Part shown: positions 20,885 through 31,842 of the stretch, piece by piece
How the letters are laid out: each line of letters begins with the position of its first letter
How positions within the stretch are numbered: the stretch's first letter is position 1
Source: Neoceratodus forsteri
Taxonomy: Eukaryota > Chordata > Ceratodontiformes > Ceratodontidae
Assembly: GCA_016271365.2 (NCBI GenBank)
Contig: CM028131.1
Span: forward strand, 174,100,501 to 174,164,500
Direction: 5' to 3'
DNA length: 64,000 nucleotides
Notes under the pieces: generated by a model
What the model was told of the DNA's origin: nothing
Databases searched by the model: none
The model's input: the letters and a program-made list of their open reading frames with translations, nothing else
Translations under genes and position numbers: made by a program

Positions 20885-22215
20885 TGGAGTGCAAATATTG
20901 AAAATTTCGCGAACTTCGAGAGGCATGTAGGAACTGCGCAACGCATTCATTGTGAAAACAGTCATTTTAGGAATTTTTCACCAAATTTTCAACATAGCCA
21001 TTTTAAGACCTCTGCTCATGAACAGTGTCACTGTGATTTTCTTAATGTGTCCCATACATTGAATTCACACACCGACTGCGCCATTGTGCGCTACTTGGGC
21101 AGAAACATGTTTTGGGTAAGATGTGAAAAATGACAGCTGCACTGCTCATAAAGAGGTGTGGTAAAATGGCAATGTTGAAAATCTGGAGCAAAAATATTGA
21201 AAATTCGCAAACTTACGAGCATGCGGAGGAACTGCGCAACGCACGCTCATAAACCAGTCATTTTAGGAAGTTTTTCCAAATTTTCAACATAGCCATTTTA
21301 AGACCTCTGCTCATGAACAGTGTCACTGTGATTTTCTTAATGTGTCCCATACATTGATTTCACACAACCGACGCCATTGTGCGCTACATGAGTGGAAACA
21401 CATTTTGGGTAAGATGAAAAATGACAGCTGTACTGCTCATAAGAAGGTGTGGTAAAATGGCAATGTTGAAAATCTGGAGTAAATATTGAAAATTCGCAAA
21501 CCTCTGTGGCGTGCATAGGAACTGCATAGCACATAATAAAACAGTCATTTTAGAAATTTTTTCACCCAAATTTTCAACATAGCCATTTTAAGACCTCTGC
21601 TCATGAACAGTGTCACTGTGATTTTCTTAATGTCCCATACATTGAGTTCTTACACCGACTGCGCCATTATTAAGCTACATGGGTGGAAACACGCTTTGGG
21701 TAAGATATGAAAATGACAGCTGTACTGCTCATAAGAAGGTGTGGTAAAATGGCAATGTTGAAAATCTAGAGTGGAAATATTGAAAATTTTCAAACCCTAT
21801 GACGTGCGTAGGGTTCATAGCATACACTAAATAAAACAGTCATTTTTAGGAATTTTTTCACCAAATTTTCAACATAGCCATTTTAAGACCTCTGCTAATG
21901 AACAGTGTCACTGTGATTTTCTTAATGTGTCCCATACATTGATTTCGCACACTGACTGCGCCATTGTGCGCTACATTGGCGGAAACACGTTTTGGGCAGG
22001 ATGTGAAAAATGACAGCTATACTGCTCATAAGAAGGTGTGGTAAAATGGCAATGTTGACAATCTGGAGTGAAAATATTGAAAATTCGTGAACTTACAAGC
22101 GTGCGTAGGAACTGCGCAATGCATGCTCGTAAAACAGTCATTTTGGAATTTGTTCACCAAATTTTCAGCATAGCCATTTTAAGACCTCTGCTCATGAACA
22201 GTGTCACTGTCATTT
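20885..22215 (+). repeat. Satellite, ~293-bp dyad-symmetric monomers, copy A
   Basis: About 4.5 units: AAATTCGC-AACTT-like landmarks lie near 20903, 21199, 21488, 21784 and 22080. Each unit carries ATTTTCAACATAGCCATTTTA followed by CTCATGAACAGT and, about 190 bases on, the reverse complement of a related segment (ACTGCTCATAAG, then TAAAATGGCAATGTTGAAAAT). A unit is therefore two inverted half-units. A second dyad is the hairpin near the CG-rich junction (TACGAGC...GCTCGTA in the best units). Copies differ largely at CG positions, as expected from methyl-CpG decay. Confidence 0.88.
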
Positions 22216-22360
22216 CATTAATTGGGTCTGAAAGGTGATTTCGTGCAGTGACAGTGAAATCAGCATTTGGGCCCGAATAATGCCATGACAGTGACAGAAT
22301 TCATGAGAAGGGGTCCCAAAAACCCCATGTTGAAAATTTGGTGCAAAAATTACAAAAAAT
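22205..22360. repeat. Long imperfect palindrome at the satellite-arm junction, copy A
   Basis: TGTCACTGTCAT near 22202 reappears as ATGACAGTGACA near 22282, with the intervening GGTCTGAAAGGTGATTTC mirrored by GAAATCAGCATTTGGGCCC. Stems are about 40 bases with roughly 80% pairing around a short loop near 22240-22255. The outer arms extend further with lower similarity. The same structure occurs at 48849-49041. Confidence 0.8.
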
Positions 22361-23040
22361 GCCTGAGATATGCAACAAAGTTGAAAAAACCATCTAGCCC
22401 ATTATACAGCTTACCGGCATTTCCTCAGTTTGCGGTCGGCTTTGAAGAGTGCAGACATGTTCCGGTCCAGTGATGATCGTCCGCCATGCTCCAGAGGTAA
22501 GTATGGGGTGAGGGGTGTGGGAAGGCAGGGTGCGCAGTGGGTGGGTGCGGGTTATGGGAGGGTGGGGAGACTGCGTGGGACCATTTTTAATTTACAGGGT
22601 TTTTGCACTTTGGCGACATTTGCCACACTGGGGTGGGCTCCCAGTGTGGCAGAAAGATAGCTGGGGGCCATGGTGCCGATGGGGATTAGGCACCCCGTCG
22701 GCAGGCGACAGGACATTGCCATGCTGGGGTGGGCTCCAGCGTGGCAGAAGATAGCTGGGGGCACGTGGAGCTGACGGGGATTGGGCACCCGTTGGCGAGC
22801 GATGTGGGATGTTTGCCATGCTGGGGAGGGCTCCCAATGTGGCAGCAAAGATTTGGGGGGGGGCGTGACGCGGTGCAAGCACACAGCGGTGGTTTTCTTT
22901 GAAGAGAAGACCACCACTGTCATACACAGCACTGGTGCAGATTGGTGCAGGACCGCCACGCTTGCTCAAGGGAGCAGGGGATTGCTTGGGAGAGGCACAC
23001 CTCCAAAGTGTCCCATTCTCCCAAGACATTCCTTGCGCAC
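22361..23040 (+). repeat. GC-rich arm with hairpin minisatellite, copy A
   Basis: A G-rich segment following the satellite. At 22615-22860 a unit of about 100 bp occurs roughly three times: CTGGGGTGGGCTCC, then GTGGCAGAA-GATAGCTGGGG, then a hairpin such as GCCGATGGGG...CCCCGTCGGC. The reverse-oriented equivalent is at 47950-48850. Proline-rich open frames on both strands here are by-products of base composition. Confidence 0.75.
22497..22502 (+). promoter_or_regulatory. Conserved splice-donor-like site in arm A
   Basis: CAGAG then GTAAGT is a strong match to a 5' splice site. The same site, CGGAG then GTAAGT, occurs in the inverted copy (48684-48689, minus), with matching sequence on both sides. 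Function is not shown. Confidence 0.4.
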
Positions 23041-23749
23041 ATAAAAACAGTAAATTAAATTCCCATAAGTAACTGTTGAAAATCTAGGGGATATCCACTG
23101 CTTTTCTAATTCTGCCCAAAAATCTGAGATCTATGGGCAAGTAAAAGAAAGGTGGGTCATGGAATCTGTGTTTTAGATGCAAGAGTCATAGAGGCAAAAC
23201 CTCTCTTCAGCACCATTGTACTTATGGTGTACTGTCACCTGAAGCTTATTATGTGTGCATAGCCACACCAAGTCCTTCAGTTTGTTAGGGATCCCAGGAT
23301 CAACCAGTTGCTTTTCAATAATCAAAGGGGGAACTCCTCTGGTGCCAATGAAAATAGGCTCTGTGAAAAAGGAGTGTATAATCTGATTGTGCAAGTATTT
23401 TTTGGGTCATGGATGAAATCTACATAAAAAAACACTAAATAATTTGGCCTCCAGTTCCTTAAGTGGTGGAAAAGTAAACCTTACATAAAGAAAAAATATA
23501 ATTAAGAACATCTTAGCCAAAGAAAAATAAACTACCTTTTCATCATTGGCCACCTGTTCCAATTAGATGCCTTCCATTCTGCTGTTGTCAGCTTGGCATC
23601 CCAATTTTTATGGCTCATATCTTCTGGTCCAAATTTAATGTCCAGGCTTTCAAAGGGTGAATCTTTGATTGGTATCCCAGATAGTATGGCTGTACAATCT
23701 TCTTTAAAAGACCCCAGGGATATGCCTATATTATTTTTTTAGATTCACC

Positions 23750-24900
23750 CATGTCCCCGCCACATCACAAAATATTGTATAATCATAAACACAACCTTTA
23801 CAGACTGTTTCTTGAACCATTAAACACACATCATCATCAGTGTATGCCAAAATGAAGGTAAAAGACAGTCAAGAGGTAAATACCTTCTTAATGCTTTCAG
23901 AGTCTTTCACTTTCTTGATGAAAGGGTCCAGCTTGAAGATAAAAAGGAGTGGACTAAGGAGGCACCCTTGTTGTACAACTTGTTTAATGGGGACTGGGCC
24001 CCCTAGCCATCCATTAAACACAGGAGTAGTATAAGTTTTAAAGTACAGAACTTTCACTCAGGAAATTAACTTAGCAGAAATTCCATAATGGATTAAAACA
24101 TGTTGCAGGAACTCATGTGATATCCAATCAAATGCCTCCTCCTGGTCCAAGGCCAGGAGAAGGCCAGCGACATCTCCCTAGTTCCCTCATTCTATTAATT
24201 CCCTCAACACATGCAAATTATCCTGAATCCTGAGTTCTGGAAGACCACACATCTGGGAGGAATCTAAGAGTAGAGAGGCTGCTTGTTTAAGTCTCAAGGC
24301 TAAAATGTTCATAAGTATTTTCAAATCAGCGTTCAACAAGCTGATCAGTCTCCAATTGGAAATATCTGCCTGTTTCCATCATAAAGAGGAAAATTAACCC
24401 ACTGTTCTTTAGACTTGAACCCACTACTCCAGTATCTAACATGAGATTAAAAGTACAGGCCAATTCTTCCAGGATGAACTCCTCTATCATCAGATAGAAT
24501 TCCCTTGGCAGTCCATCAGAACCTGGTGCTGAGCCTGTCAGTATAATTCTGATAGCATAAAGGGCCTCAGCAGGGGTAATCACCCCCCCACAGTCTGACT
24601 ACTTGTTCTGCTGGACATTCTGGAGTCTCAAGTCCCTGTAAGAAATGTGCCATCATTGCTGCTGGGGGAACCATATTTCTATATCTGTTCTTAGCATAGC
24701 ATCCAAGAAATGCTAACTGTTCCTTGGTCTCTGATAAAAGGGCACATCCTTCATCCAAAAGTTGGGTAATGGTTGTATCCTCAGTGTGTGTTTTACAATT
24801 CTCAAAAGGATTCATCTGAACCGTTTTCCCCGTCATATGGTATTTTGGTTCAATTAAAAGGGAAGTCATTCTTTGATATTGATATTCAGACATTTACTTT
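23750..24900 (-). pseudogene. Tx1-like LINE reverse transcriptase, broken
   Basis: Three minus-strand pieces cover a reverse transcriptase. The 24567-24893 piece is the region before the palm. The 24326-24583 piece has LTGSAPGSDGLPREFY (motif 1 region of L1-type polymerases). The 23869-24057 piece has PVFNGWLGGPVPIKQ then VVQQGCLLSPLLF (motif B region). A YTDDD-like catalytic box is readable near 23830-23845. Frame shifts and stops separate them. The enzyme would prime reverse transcription at a nicked target. Confidence 0.82.
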
Positions 24901-25367
24901 TTAATGCAGTCAGTTGCAATGAGAAGTCTTGACCAGTTGTGGCCAACAAGGAAATTAACTCTTGAAATTGTTGATGGAGCAACAAGTACTTAATGTATTT
25001 ATTCCAGAAGGATGTTTTACCCTGGGACCTAAAGAAATGATGTATTCTCCAGCTTAACGTTCTTCCACCATTCCACTGGCGAATCGTAAAGGATCATAGT
25101 GGAATTTTTTGCTTAAATGAATGGACTCTATTTAGCTTGAATGCATTCCATTTCAAGCAATAAGACATTCAATTTCCAAACAGCATGACCAGCAGAATAC
25201 TTATACTGAAAGAGGCTATTACCATCCTATTGTTTGATGTCCCACCAGGGATTGTCTGGGCTGTGGAAGTGTCCAACCAGGAGGAACAAAATATAAACTC
25301 AATCCTGGTACAGTAGATAACCTCTATTTTAAGAAAATATGAATCTCTTGGCATCCAGATATACAGG

Positions 25368-26118
25368 CAGTGCCTGATTCACAAAGCCCTGCATCTGACG
25401 CAAGGTGCTTGCACCAAACAGAGATGGTGCAAGGTGCACCTTGCATCCAGGGCTGCCTCCACGCAATTCACAAAGGTGGCCTGTGTCGACCACATGCTGC
25501 CTGCCCCAAACAGGGTCCTGCACCAGCCCTGCACCTTGCACAGTGCTGTGACATGGCACTAGGTGGACTGCACCAACACAAGCTGCAGCTTGCTATTCAC
25601 AGACAGCACCCAGTGGGAGATATTCTAAGTGCCCTTAGACTAGCCAGGGCTGGTGTAGTGGGACTTAGAATATGTTCCGCTGGGGCAGTCAGCCTATGTG
25701 CCACTGTACACTGCAGTTTCCCCCCCGGTTCACTGATGGTGCCCCATCCTGCCAGGTCCTGTCACCCATCCCCAATGCCACCACCCCATCCCTGATGCTG
25801 CCTGGCCACCTGTATGTGGCATGGGCATGTGCCCAATCACTGCAGTGCCCACTACCTGGTGGTCTAGTGGAACCCATCCCTTGGTGCCCAGCCAGCTGCC
25901 AACTGTGGTCTGCATCAGTACCATACTGTACATATGGGCACAGTGTCTGAGACTGGTGGCATTCACTGTGCACATATGTAAAGTAGGCACCATTTCCCAT
26001 GCTGCACTGGGCTTGTGACGGACACCTCCCATGCACCAGGTGTTCACCACAAGGGACGGAATGGCACAAGTGTGGGGACTTAAATGCCAGGACCCCTCCT
26101 ATACCTGAATCTGGTGCT
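25368..26118. mobile_element. Probable Harbinger-type MITE inside the Tx1-like LINE
   Basis: A GC-richer block of about 750 bp interrupts the LINE. Its left end, AGTGCCTGATTCACAAAG, and its right end read on the other strand, GCACCAGATTCAGG, are weakly inverted and resemble the GGGCCAGAT-type Harbinger ends seen at 61705. The interior repeats GCACCTTGCA-like words. No transposase was seen. A 205-codon minus frame at 25689-26306 crosses the boundary and is chimeric. Confidence 0.45.
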
Positions 26119-26149
26119 GAGTCCCTGGCATGTGGGACTTCGGCATAGG

Positions 26150-26780
26150 CTTCTGTTTGCCATAGCTTGCTCTGAACGCAGCCCCATTTGAGAACTGAGA
26201 CCACAGTGTCTAATAAGCTAGCATTCTTTACCATTCCCCTGAAAAAGTTTATGTCACTAACTAATTTTAAGTACAACATCTTCTGTCTGAAGGGGCCATT
26301 CCACAATTAAAATCCCCACCCAGGATCACCCCTCTGGTAGTATAGAGAAAGGGCTACACCAATTTCAACAGTTCTACCTTATCTGCCTTGGACTGTGGAG
26401 TATACAAGTTAATTAGCCATAGATGCAAATCTTGAATCTTAACATTGAACATAAAGGCCCTTCCAGGGACAAGATCTACTAAGCGGACTAATTCTATATC
26501 CCTTTTACAAATATACCTCCACCCCAGAGCATCGATCATCCCCTAGTGATCTAAAGAAGGACCATTATGCCAAACATTTTGAGCCTTCTTAATGTCTATG
26601 GCAGAATTTAATTTGGAATCATATAAAAATAAAATATTAAAGCAGACATGCTTAGAAATTACTGGGTAGCCAGTAGTTTTCTAGGACTCATCATGCTAGT
26701 AACATTAAAAGTCCCAACTAGATATTTTGGATTAGCCCCCTCATGATGCATAAAAAACACAAGGACCATAACAAGCACAG
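26150..26780 (-). pseudogene. Tx1-like LINE endonuclease, broken and split
   Basis: Minus-strand pieces match an APE-type endonuclease: a start near 26720 (GTFNVTSMMSPRK), a mid part at 26539-26354 with LINLYTPQSKADK, and a GVILGGDFNCG motif near 26340-26308. The remainder is cut off at about 26120 by the inserted MITE-like block. Stops and frameshifts are present. Confidence 0.78.
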
Positions 26781-27090
26781 CATTATTAAATGTCTTCCCT
26801 TCTTGTTTCACTTTAGTTTTCCTTTTTCTTGAGGTCTGTGACTCCAGAATTCCCCCTTCATTCTCTGAAGATGGGTCCTGCTGTGATGATGTTATGTTGG
26901 ACCCATCAGAATCTTCCATAGTCTCCCCTCAGTCTTTTTACTTCCATAACATTATCGCTGAGAGGAATTTCCTCTCACCTGGTAAGCTTGAACTTAGGTT
27001 GTCCTCTTGTCTTTCTTCTTCTTGCTATTACCTATCAGTTCTCAGTTACTGGCATAGAAAGAGGGGGTATAGAATCTTGGACTGGAGTTT

Positions 27091-27291
27091 TCATTTACTT
27101 AAGACCACTGCAGAGCTGGGATTCAGTTCCACGAATGGAACTGCATGGGTAGGCGGAACCTCCTCTATGACAGGATCATCCTTCTGCTGAGTAGTGTCTA
27201 TTATCACAGCAGGTCTGTCTCCATCACTGTCTTCAATTTCAGGGTCCTGTTCACAAGGCGTAGGTGTCCCTAAATGTAAGGGAGTTTCCAT
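27091..27291 (-). pseudogene. Possible C-terminal remnant of Tx1-like ORF1
   Basis: A 66-codon minus frame lies directly upstream of the endonuclease. It is acidic and proline-rich (EIEDSDGD, then QKDDPVIEEVPP) and its position fits the end of ORF1. No zinc-finger motif remains visible, so the assignment rests on location. Confidence 0.35.
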
Positions 27292-27309
27292 GGTGTCACA
27301 GTCAGCATT

Positions 27310-29300
27310 CCCCTATCAATAAAGCAGGTCAATGCAACCCCCTCCCGACACACCTTTAAACAAACTGTCACAGCTTAGTGTGCCTTTTTTAGTCAAAAAT
27401 TACAAATAAAAAATAAATACAAACTAAAGAGGATTCTTTTATAGGTGGCTTTACTATGGCCTTTATAGTTTTTATAATATTCAGAAAGTAAAATCCTGCT
27501 GTTTCACATGCCTGAGTAATTCTTTTTACAAATTTTCATAAGGTTTTTCATGACAACAGCAGCTTGTTTTTATGACTTGCAAACCCATTTTAATGAATGC
27601 CAACTTTGCTTTCATGACACTAAGTCTCAAAAGAAGGAAAAAAATAGATTGCTTTACTGGTCCAATGTGCATAACAAACTCCAGGTCTGGGGCAAAGCAT
27701 GTGATGATATAACTGCTTTGGATTACTTGCAAGCTCCACTACATGCATGGCACGGAATGCGTGGTGATGCAGCTACAGGTCAAGGCCAATTCATGTCACA
27801 ATTTAAGTACAGTGTCTATCATAGGGTGTAATAAAGGTGAAATCTAAATGTGCCAATTGTTGTATTTCTTTTTTTTTAAACAAGGAAATGAATTGCAAAA
27901 ACTACAGTAAGCTAAAGCCTATAATATGGTTACAGCATACAAAGTAGGGAAATAAAAAAAAAATTTGGCTAGGATGTTTTTGGAAACTTGGCAAACTAGT
28001 GATATTGAACCTGCTACTGATAAACACCAGCCATGGGTCCATCTCAGGCCTTCTGTTTTGTGATTCTGTGGATGAACATTCTTCAAGTAGAACTGAGCCA
28101 ACATTTGAAATATTTTATTCCATCTATCACAAACATTCCCTCTGTTGAATGTAGGAAACACAGAAAAAAAAAAAGTTGGGTAAAGGGAGGAAATAGTATA
28201 TAGAAGGAGGAGGGAAAGTGAAGAAACATGTAAATGAGGAGGATTGGGGGACAATAGAGGTTTAAGGACCAGATTAAATATAACATATGTATTTTGTTGT
28301 GTATAATATTTGAAACTAACATTCAGCCAATGCTCGAATGTGTTGGAACTATCATTATACCCTCACAATCACAAGACATTTTGGCCAAGGGGGCAGCGGC
28401 CTCTGCTAGAGAGGATGTGGACAACTCAAGACACATTACCACATTTTCTGGGGTGCCCACAGATAAAAGAATACTAACAGGCAGTACACTGCACACTCTC
28501 CAGCATGTGGGAAATGATTATCCCTTTTCATTTAAACAACAGCTTGTGCTTGGGGTTCTAGTGCTCAGGCTAGGGGGCAACAAAGAACACAGTCTCCACT
28601 GTGCCCTATGTGCTGCTGCGATGAAGGAGATTACAGTCTCCTTGCTACAACTGACACCTCCTACCCACGAGATGTGCGTGGGAAGGATGACAGAGGTGCA
28701 CTGAATGGAATGTATCACTGCCACCCTGCAATTGACAGCAGAAAACATGAGAGTCTGTGGGCATAGTGGCAGACTTCTGGGGGAAACCAGGATGCTAAAG
28801 CAATGCCAGACATGATAGGTCCTAAATGGGAAGACCTTACTGAATTGATATGGAACTAGTGGGTCACACAGGGAAGCAGCCTGAGTCAAGGAGAGGGGAG
28901 TTGGAATGGGAGGAATAATCAAGTATCTCTGAGATCAGATTAGTCACATAATGTCATAAGAAATCATGCAAGACTGCAGGACCACACTGGTCTGTGTTGC
29001 TCAAATAGATCATCAGTAAAAGTTTGATTAAGTGTTTCAGAAGAAACTGATGGGACAACACAGCATACTGTAATAAGTGTGAAAAAGTCACCCTAGATGA
29101 TTTCATAAGCTGATAGCTGGAAATACCAGATGCCAAGATATACATTGGGCCAATGTTACAGTAGCCCACAAATGTGATGCCCATGATTATGATTTTACAT
29201 GTATGCTTAAAAGCTGCTTCATGAATAAACATGAATTATAAAAAATCGTTACTGTGCATTTTCTCACACCTTCTGAAAAAAATCTTGAACCCATTTTATA
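27310..29300. other. Unassigned interval
   Basis: About 2 kb without a recognisable gene. Frames at 27550-27831, 28294-28704 and 28518-28922 have no motif I know. The block 28350-28930 is less AT-rich than its surroundings and may be an unrecognised repeat. Confidence 0.45.
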
Positions 29301-29305
29301 ATTAT

Positions 29306-29448
29306 AATAAGACACTCCAGGATGTGCGTTGTGATAGGATTATAACCCTTCTCCAGTGATTAAAGGCACTCGGCAATGCCACTTGCCTCACAAAATACCT
29401 GAGGTCGGCAATTATCCCTTAACAACACACACCCTGTTGTGTCTTATT
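29306..29448. mobile_element. Short foldback MITE, 143 bp
   Basis: The first 42 bases (AATAAGACAC..CAGG.TGTG.GTTGT) reappear inverted at 29407-29448 (ACAAC, then ACACACCCTG, then GTGTCTTATT) with roughly 70-75% pairing and a perfect outer 10 bp. It lies in AT-rich DNA, so the target duplication could not be fixed. No coding potential. Confidence 0.7.
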
Positions 29449-29859
29449 TTTTAATAAATAATTTATTTTAAATTTAGGTGTGTCATTAGCATTTATAAAA
29501 TGGGGTTTAGTGAGTTCTGGCACCTTTCTGGTCAGCACCCTGTCACATGGGAATGCATTACTCTAGCACATGCCCCTGCTCACAAGACATGATAGGAGTG
29601 TATTGATCAAAACCCTGCCAGGGTCAAAAAGGTCAGTAAGGTATTTACATAATCAGAGGGTCAAAAAGGTCATGATGCAAATCAAACAACCCAGCAACAT
29701 CAAAAAGAAATAATGCAAATAAAAAAGTGACAGGAAATTATCAGCAGCACCCCCCACTGTAATGTTCAAAACAAAAGGCAGAGCTCCTTTAAGTGTAAAG
29801 GGATTGTACTGTAAAGGTTATGACACTAGAGAGAGCTAAAGGGTAAGGGGAAAGAGAGA

Positions 29860-30057
29860 GGGAAGGGAGGGCCAGGTGATGCAGGCAGTGACTCACAGGC
29901 ACGTGGGAAGGGCTGATTGACTGGGTAGTGGGGGCAGGGGAGGGGCTAAAGAGGGTTAGATAGGTGAGTGCATTCCTGGGCTTGCCTCACTTTCTGCTTA
30001 AAATTCTAGATTTCTTTTCCATTTTCAGCGCACCAATTGGTGATTCATCAGGCTGGT
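29860..30057 (+). repeat. Direct repeat, left copy
   Basis: About 200 bp matching 31646-31842 at roughly 90% or better. The longest shared run, GGGAAGGGCTGATTGACTGG and the bases following it, is unbroken for more than 40 bases. Copies are 1.79 kb apart in the same orientation. They could be LTR-like ends, a local duplication or two copies of one repeat. Both end at CATCAGGCTGGT. Confidence 0.8.
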
Positions 30058-30404
30058 TAGTCCTACATGAAGGTTCTAGCTGTGTGAATATGCATGTGAA
30101 GAGCTGCAAAAATAAACAAATTCTGGTCAGATCCACAACAGCTGCTAATGCATTAATATGGTAAGATATTTATTTATTTATTTCTGACTGTATGTATGTA
30201 TTTCAAAGGTTTTAGCAGGAAAGACATACATAGCTAGCAGCAGCTCATTTTCACTTCCAAAGGTGGACTGCAAATCCTCAGGACAGGGATGGTGCTGGTG
30301 AGGGGTGGCCAGCCCAAAACATACAAAAAGTCGGAGAAAACCTGCACCCAAATACAACCAAGGCACCAACTTTGTATCAGTTTCAAATGCTTTATTACTG
30401 AAAT

Positions 30405-30869
30405 CATGGGTGTAGCCAGGCATACTCCAAGCACTCCATGGTGTGCAATTTTTTTTAAGGGGGGTAGCAAATAGGCTCTGAACTGTTTCCCTTTTCCATG
30501 AAAGCTAACAAAGAAAATGTTGAACCTTTCTGTAATTTGATTCATAGGAGTCAAAACTAGGAGGACTGGTCACCAATGCTATATTTGCATCCCAAGGACA
30601 ATACCAGTTTACAGGCTCTGGGCTGGTATGTGGGTGTCTTAGAGAGCAATACATGGCATTTGTATTTACCCATGCATGGCAACAATCATTGTCATGAGAT
30701 ACAAACGTTGTATTTATTGTGCCAAATGAGGCAACAAACACAGTCCTGGTGTACATTTGTATATTGTCTGGCTACACCCAGTGGGGGGGGGGTAGCACAA
30801 CCTAACGAGGGGGGGGGTAGCAGTGAGCCCACTTGGTGTGCAGATCTGAAATCCCTGGCTACACCCTTG
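30405..30869. mobile_element. hAT-type MITE, 465 bp, perfect 8-bp duplication
   Basis: The left end reads CATGGGTGTAGCCAGG and the right end, on the other strand, CAAGGGTGTAGCCAGG. They are flanked by ACTGAAAT at 30397-30404 and again at 30870-30877, a perfect 8-bp target duplication. The terminus type (CA-GGG-GTAGCCAGG) and the duplication length fit hAT. Two G-runs (30782-30791 and 30810-30818) precede TAGCA. No transposase is encoded. Confidence 0.92.
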
Positions 30870-31615
30870 ACTGAAATATAACAAATGAAGGTGCACAGAC
30901 ATATCCACTGGCCACTAGTTGCTCCTGCTTTTTGGGCATGATACCCTTTGTCAGGGGGCGTGGTTAGCAGGAGAGAAGAGATGTCAATTTATACAATCAT
31001 CTCATAAATAAACATGACATTAATTACAAAATAAATTTGCATATGTACACAAATACAAAAAAGTGACAAACATGAGAAAATATAAAGCTCCTAAGCCAGT
31101 CAAAATATCATCCAGACCATGCAATCATAACATTTCCAAGATCATTTTTTTTTATGAAATCCATGATCAAGAAAAAAAAAGTGCAGACATTCAATAAGTA
31201 GGGATAAGCAGGACTCAAAAATAAAGCAGGGGTATGGAAGTAATTGTGAGCTGGGGGCTATACCTCCATCCTTGTTTGAGTATATCAAGTTACATGCTGC
31301 TACAGACCAGTGTCACCTGGAGCTGTTTATAGAACATACAGACTTACGTAAAACAAAATGCTGTTTATTTTTCAGGGTTGATCAGTTTCATTATTCCAGT
31401 ATTCCAGTCACACCAGAGTTAAAATCTTCAGGATTGTCCTTACTAGGACTCCATGACCTGGCTAGGGGTCTTCCAATGTTCAGTTGGGGGCTCTATATAT
31501 ATTATTTTTATCAGCATCAGTAAAAGGGGTTGCACATTTAGGAGCAACAAAGATTGTCAGGGTTTTCCCAACATGGAATGTGGGGGCCGGGGGAGAGAAA
31601 GAGGTAGCCAGGGTG

Positions 31616-31646
<31 letters not shown>

Positions 31647-31648
31647 GG
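31616..31648 (+). repeat. (AG)n simple repeat
   Basis: An uninterrupted AG run directly before the second direct-repeat copy. It creates artificial Arg-Glu open frames. Confidence 0.95.
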
Positions 31649-31842
31649 AAAGGGGGTCAAGTGATGCGGGCAGTGACTTACAGGGACGTGGGAAGGGCTG
31701 ATTGACTGGGTAGTGGGGGCAGGGGAGGGGCTAAAGAGGCATAGATGGGTGAGTGCATTCCTGGGCTTGCCTCACTTTCTGCTTAGAATTCTAGATTTCT
31801 TTTCCATTTTCAGCGCACCGATTGGTGATTCATCAGGCTGGT
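31646..31842 (+). repeat. Direct repeat, right copy
   Basis: The partner of 29860-30057. The two diverge sharply after CAGGCTGGT: the left copy continues TAGTCCTAC, the right copy GCTTTGG. They also diverge before the purine-rich start. Confidence 0.8.

Larger units (their letters stand above)
23045..27300 (-). mobile_element. L1-type (Tx1-like) LINE, decayed, interrupted
   Basis: Minus-strand remnants in the order ORF1 tail, APE endonuclease, reverse transcriptase and C-terminal region span about 4.2 kb. The reverse transcriptase has motifs of the L1/Tx1 group, clearly different from the CR1 copies. The element is split at 25368-26118 by GC-richer DNA with Harbinger-like ends. The 3' boundary next to the satellite arm (about 23045) and the 5' boundary (about 27300) are approximate. 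Confidence 0.8.

Noticed and set aside
20885..22215. CRISPR-like regular repeats
   Set aside because: Units are ~293 bp, diverged and contiguous, without unique spacers, in a vertebrate genome.
22552..23044. Proline-rich frames on both strands
   Set aside because: They follow the period of the GC-rich minisatellite and exist on both strands at once.
25689..26306. Open frame of 205 codons on the minus strand
   Set aside because: Starts in the Tx1-like endonuclease and runs into the inserted GC-rich block, so it is a chimera without a consistent homology.
31484..31705. Frames with Arg-Glu runs
   Set aside because: Translation of the (AG)n simple repeat.
29860..31842. Reading the direct repeats as LTRs of a retrovirus-like element
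   Set aside because: No TG...CA ends, primer-binding site, purine tract or coding remnant between them.
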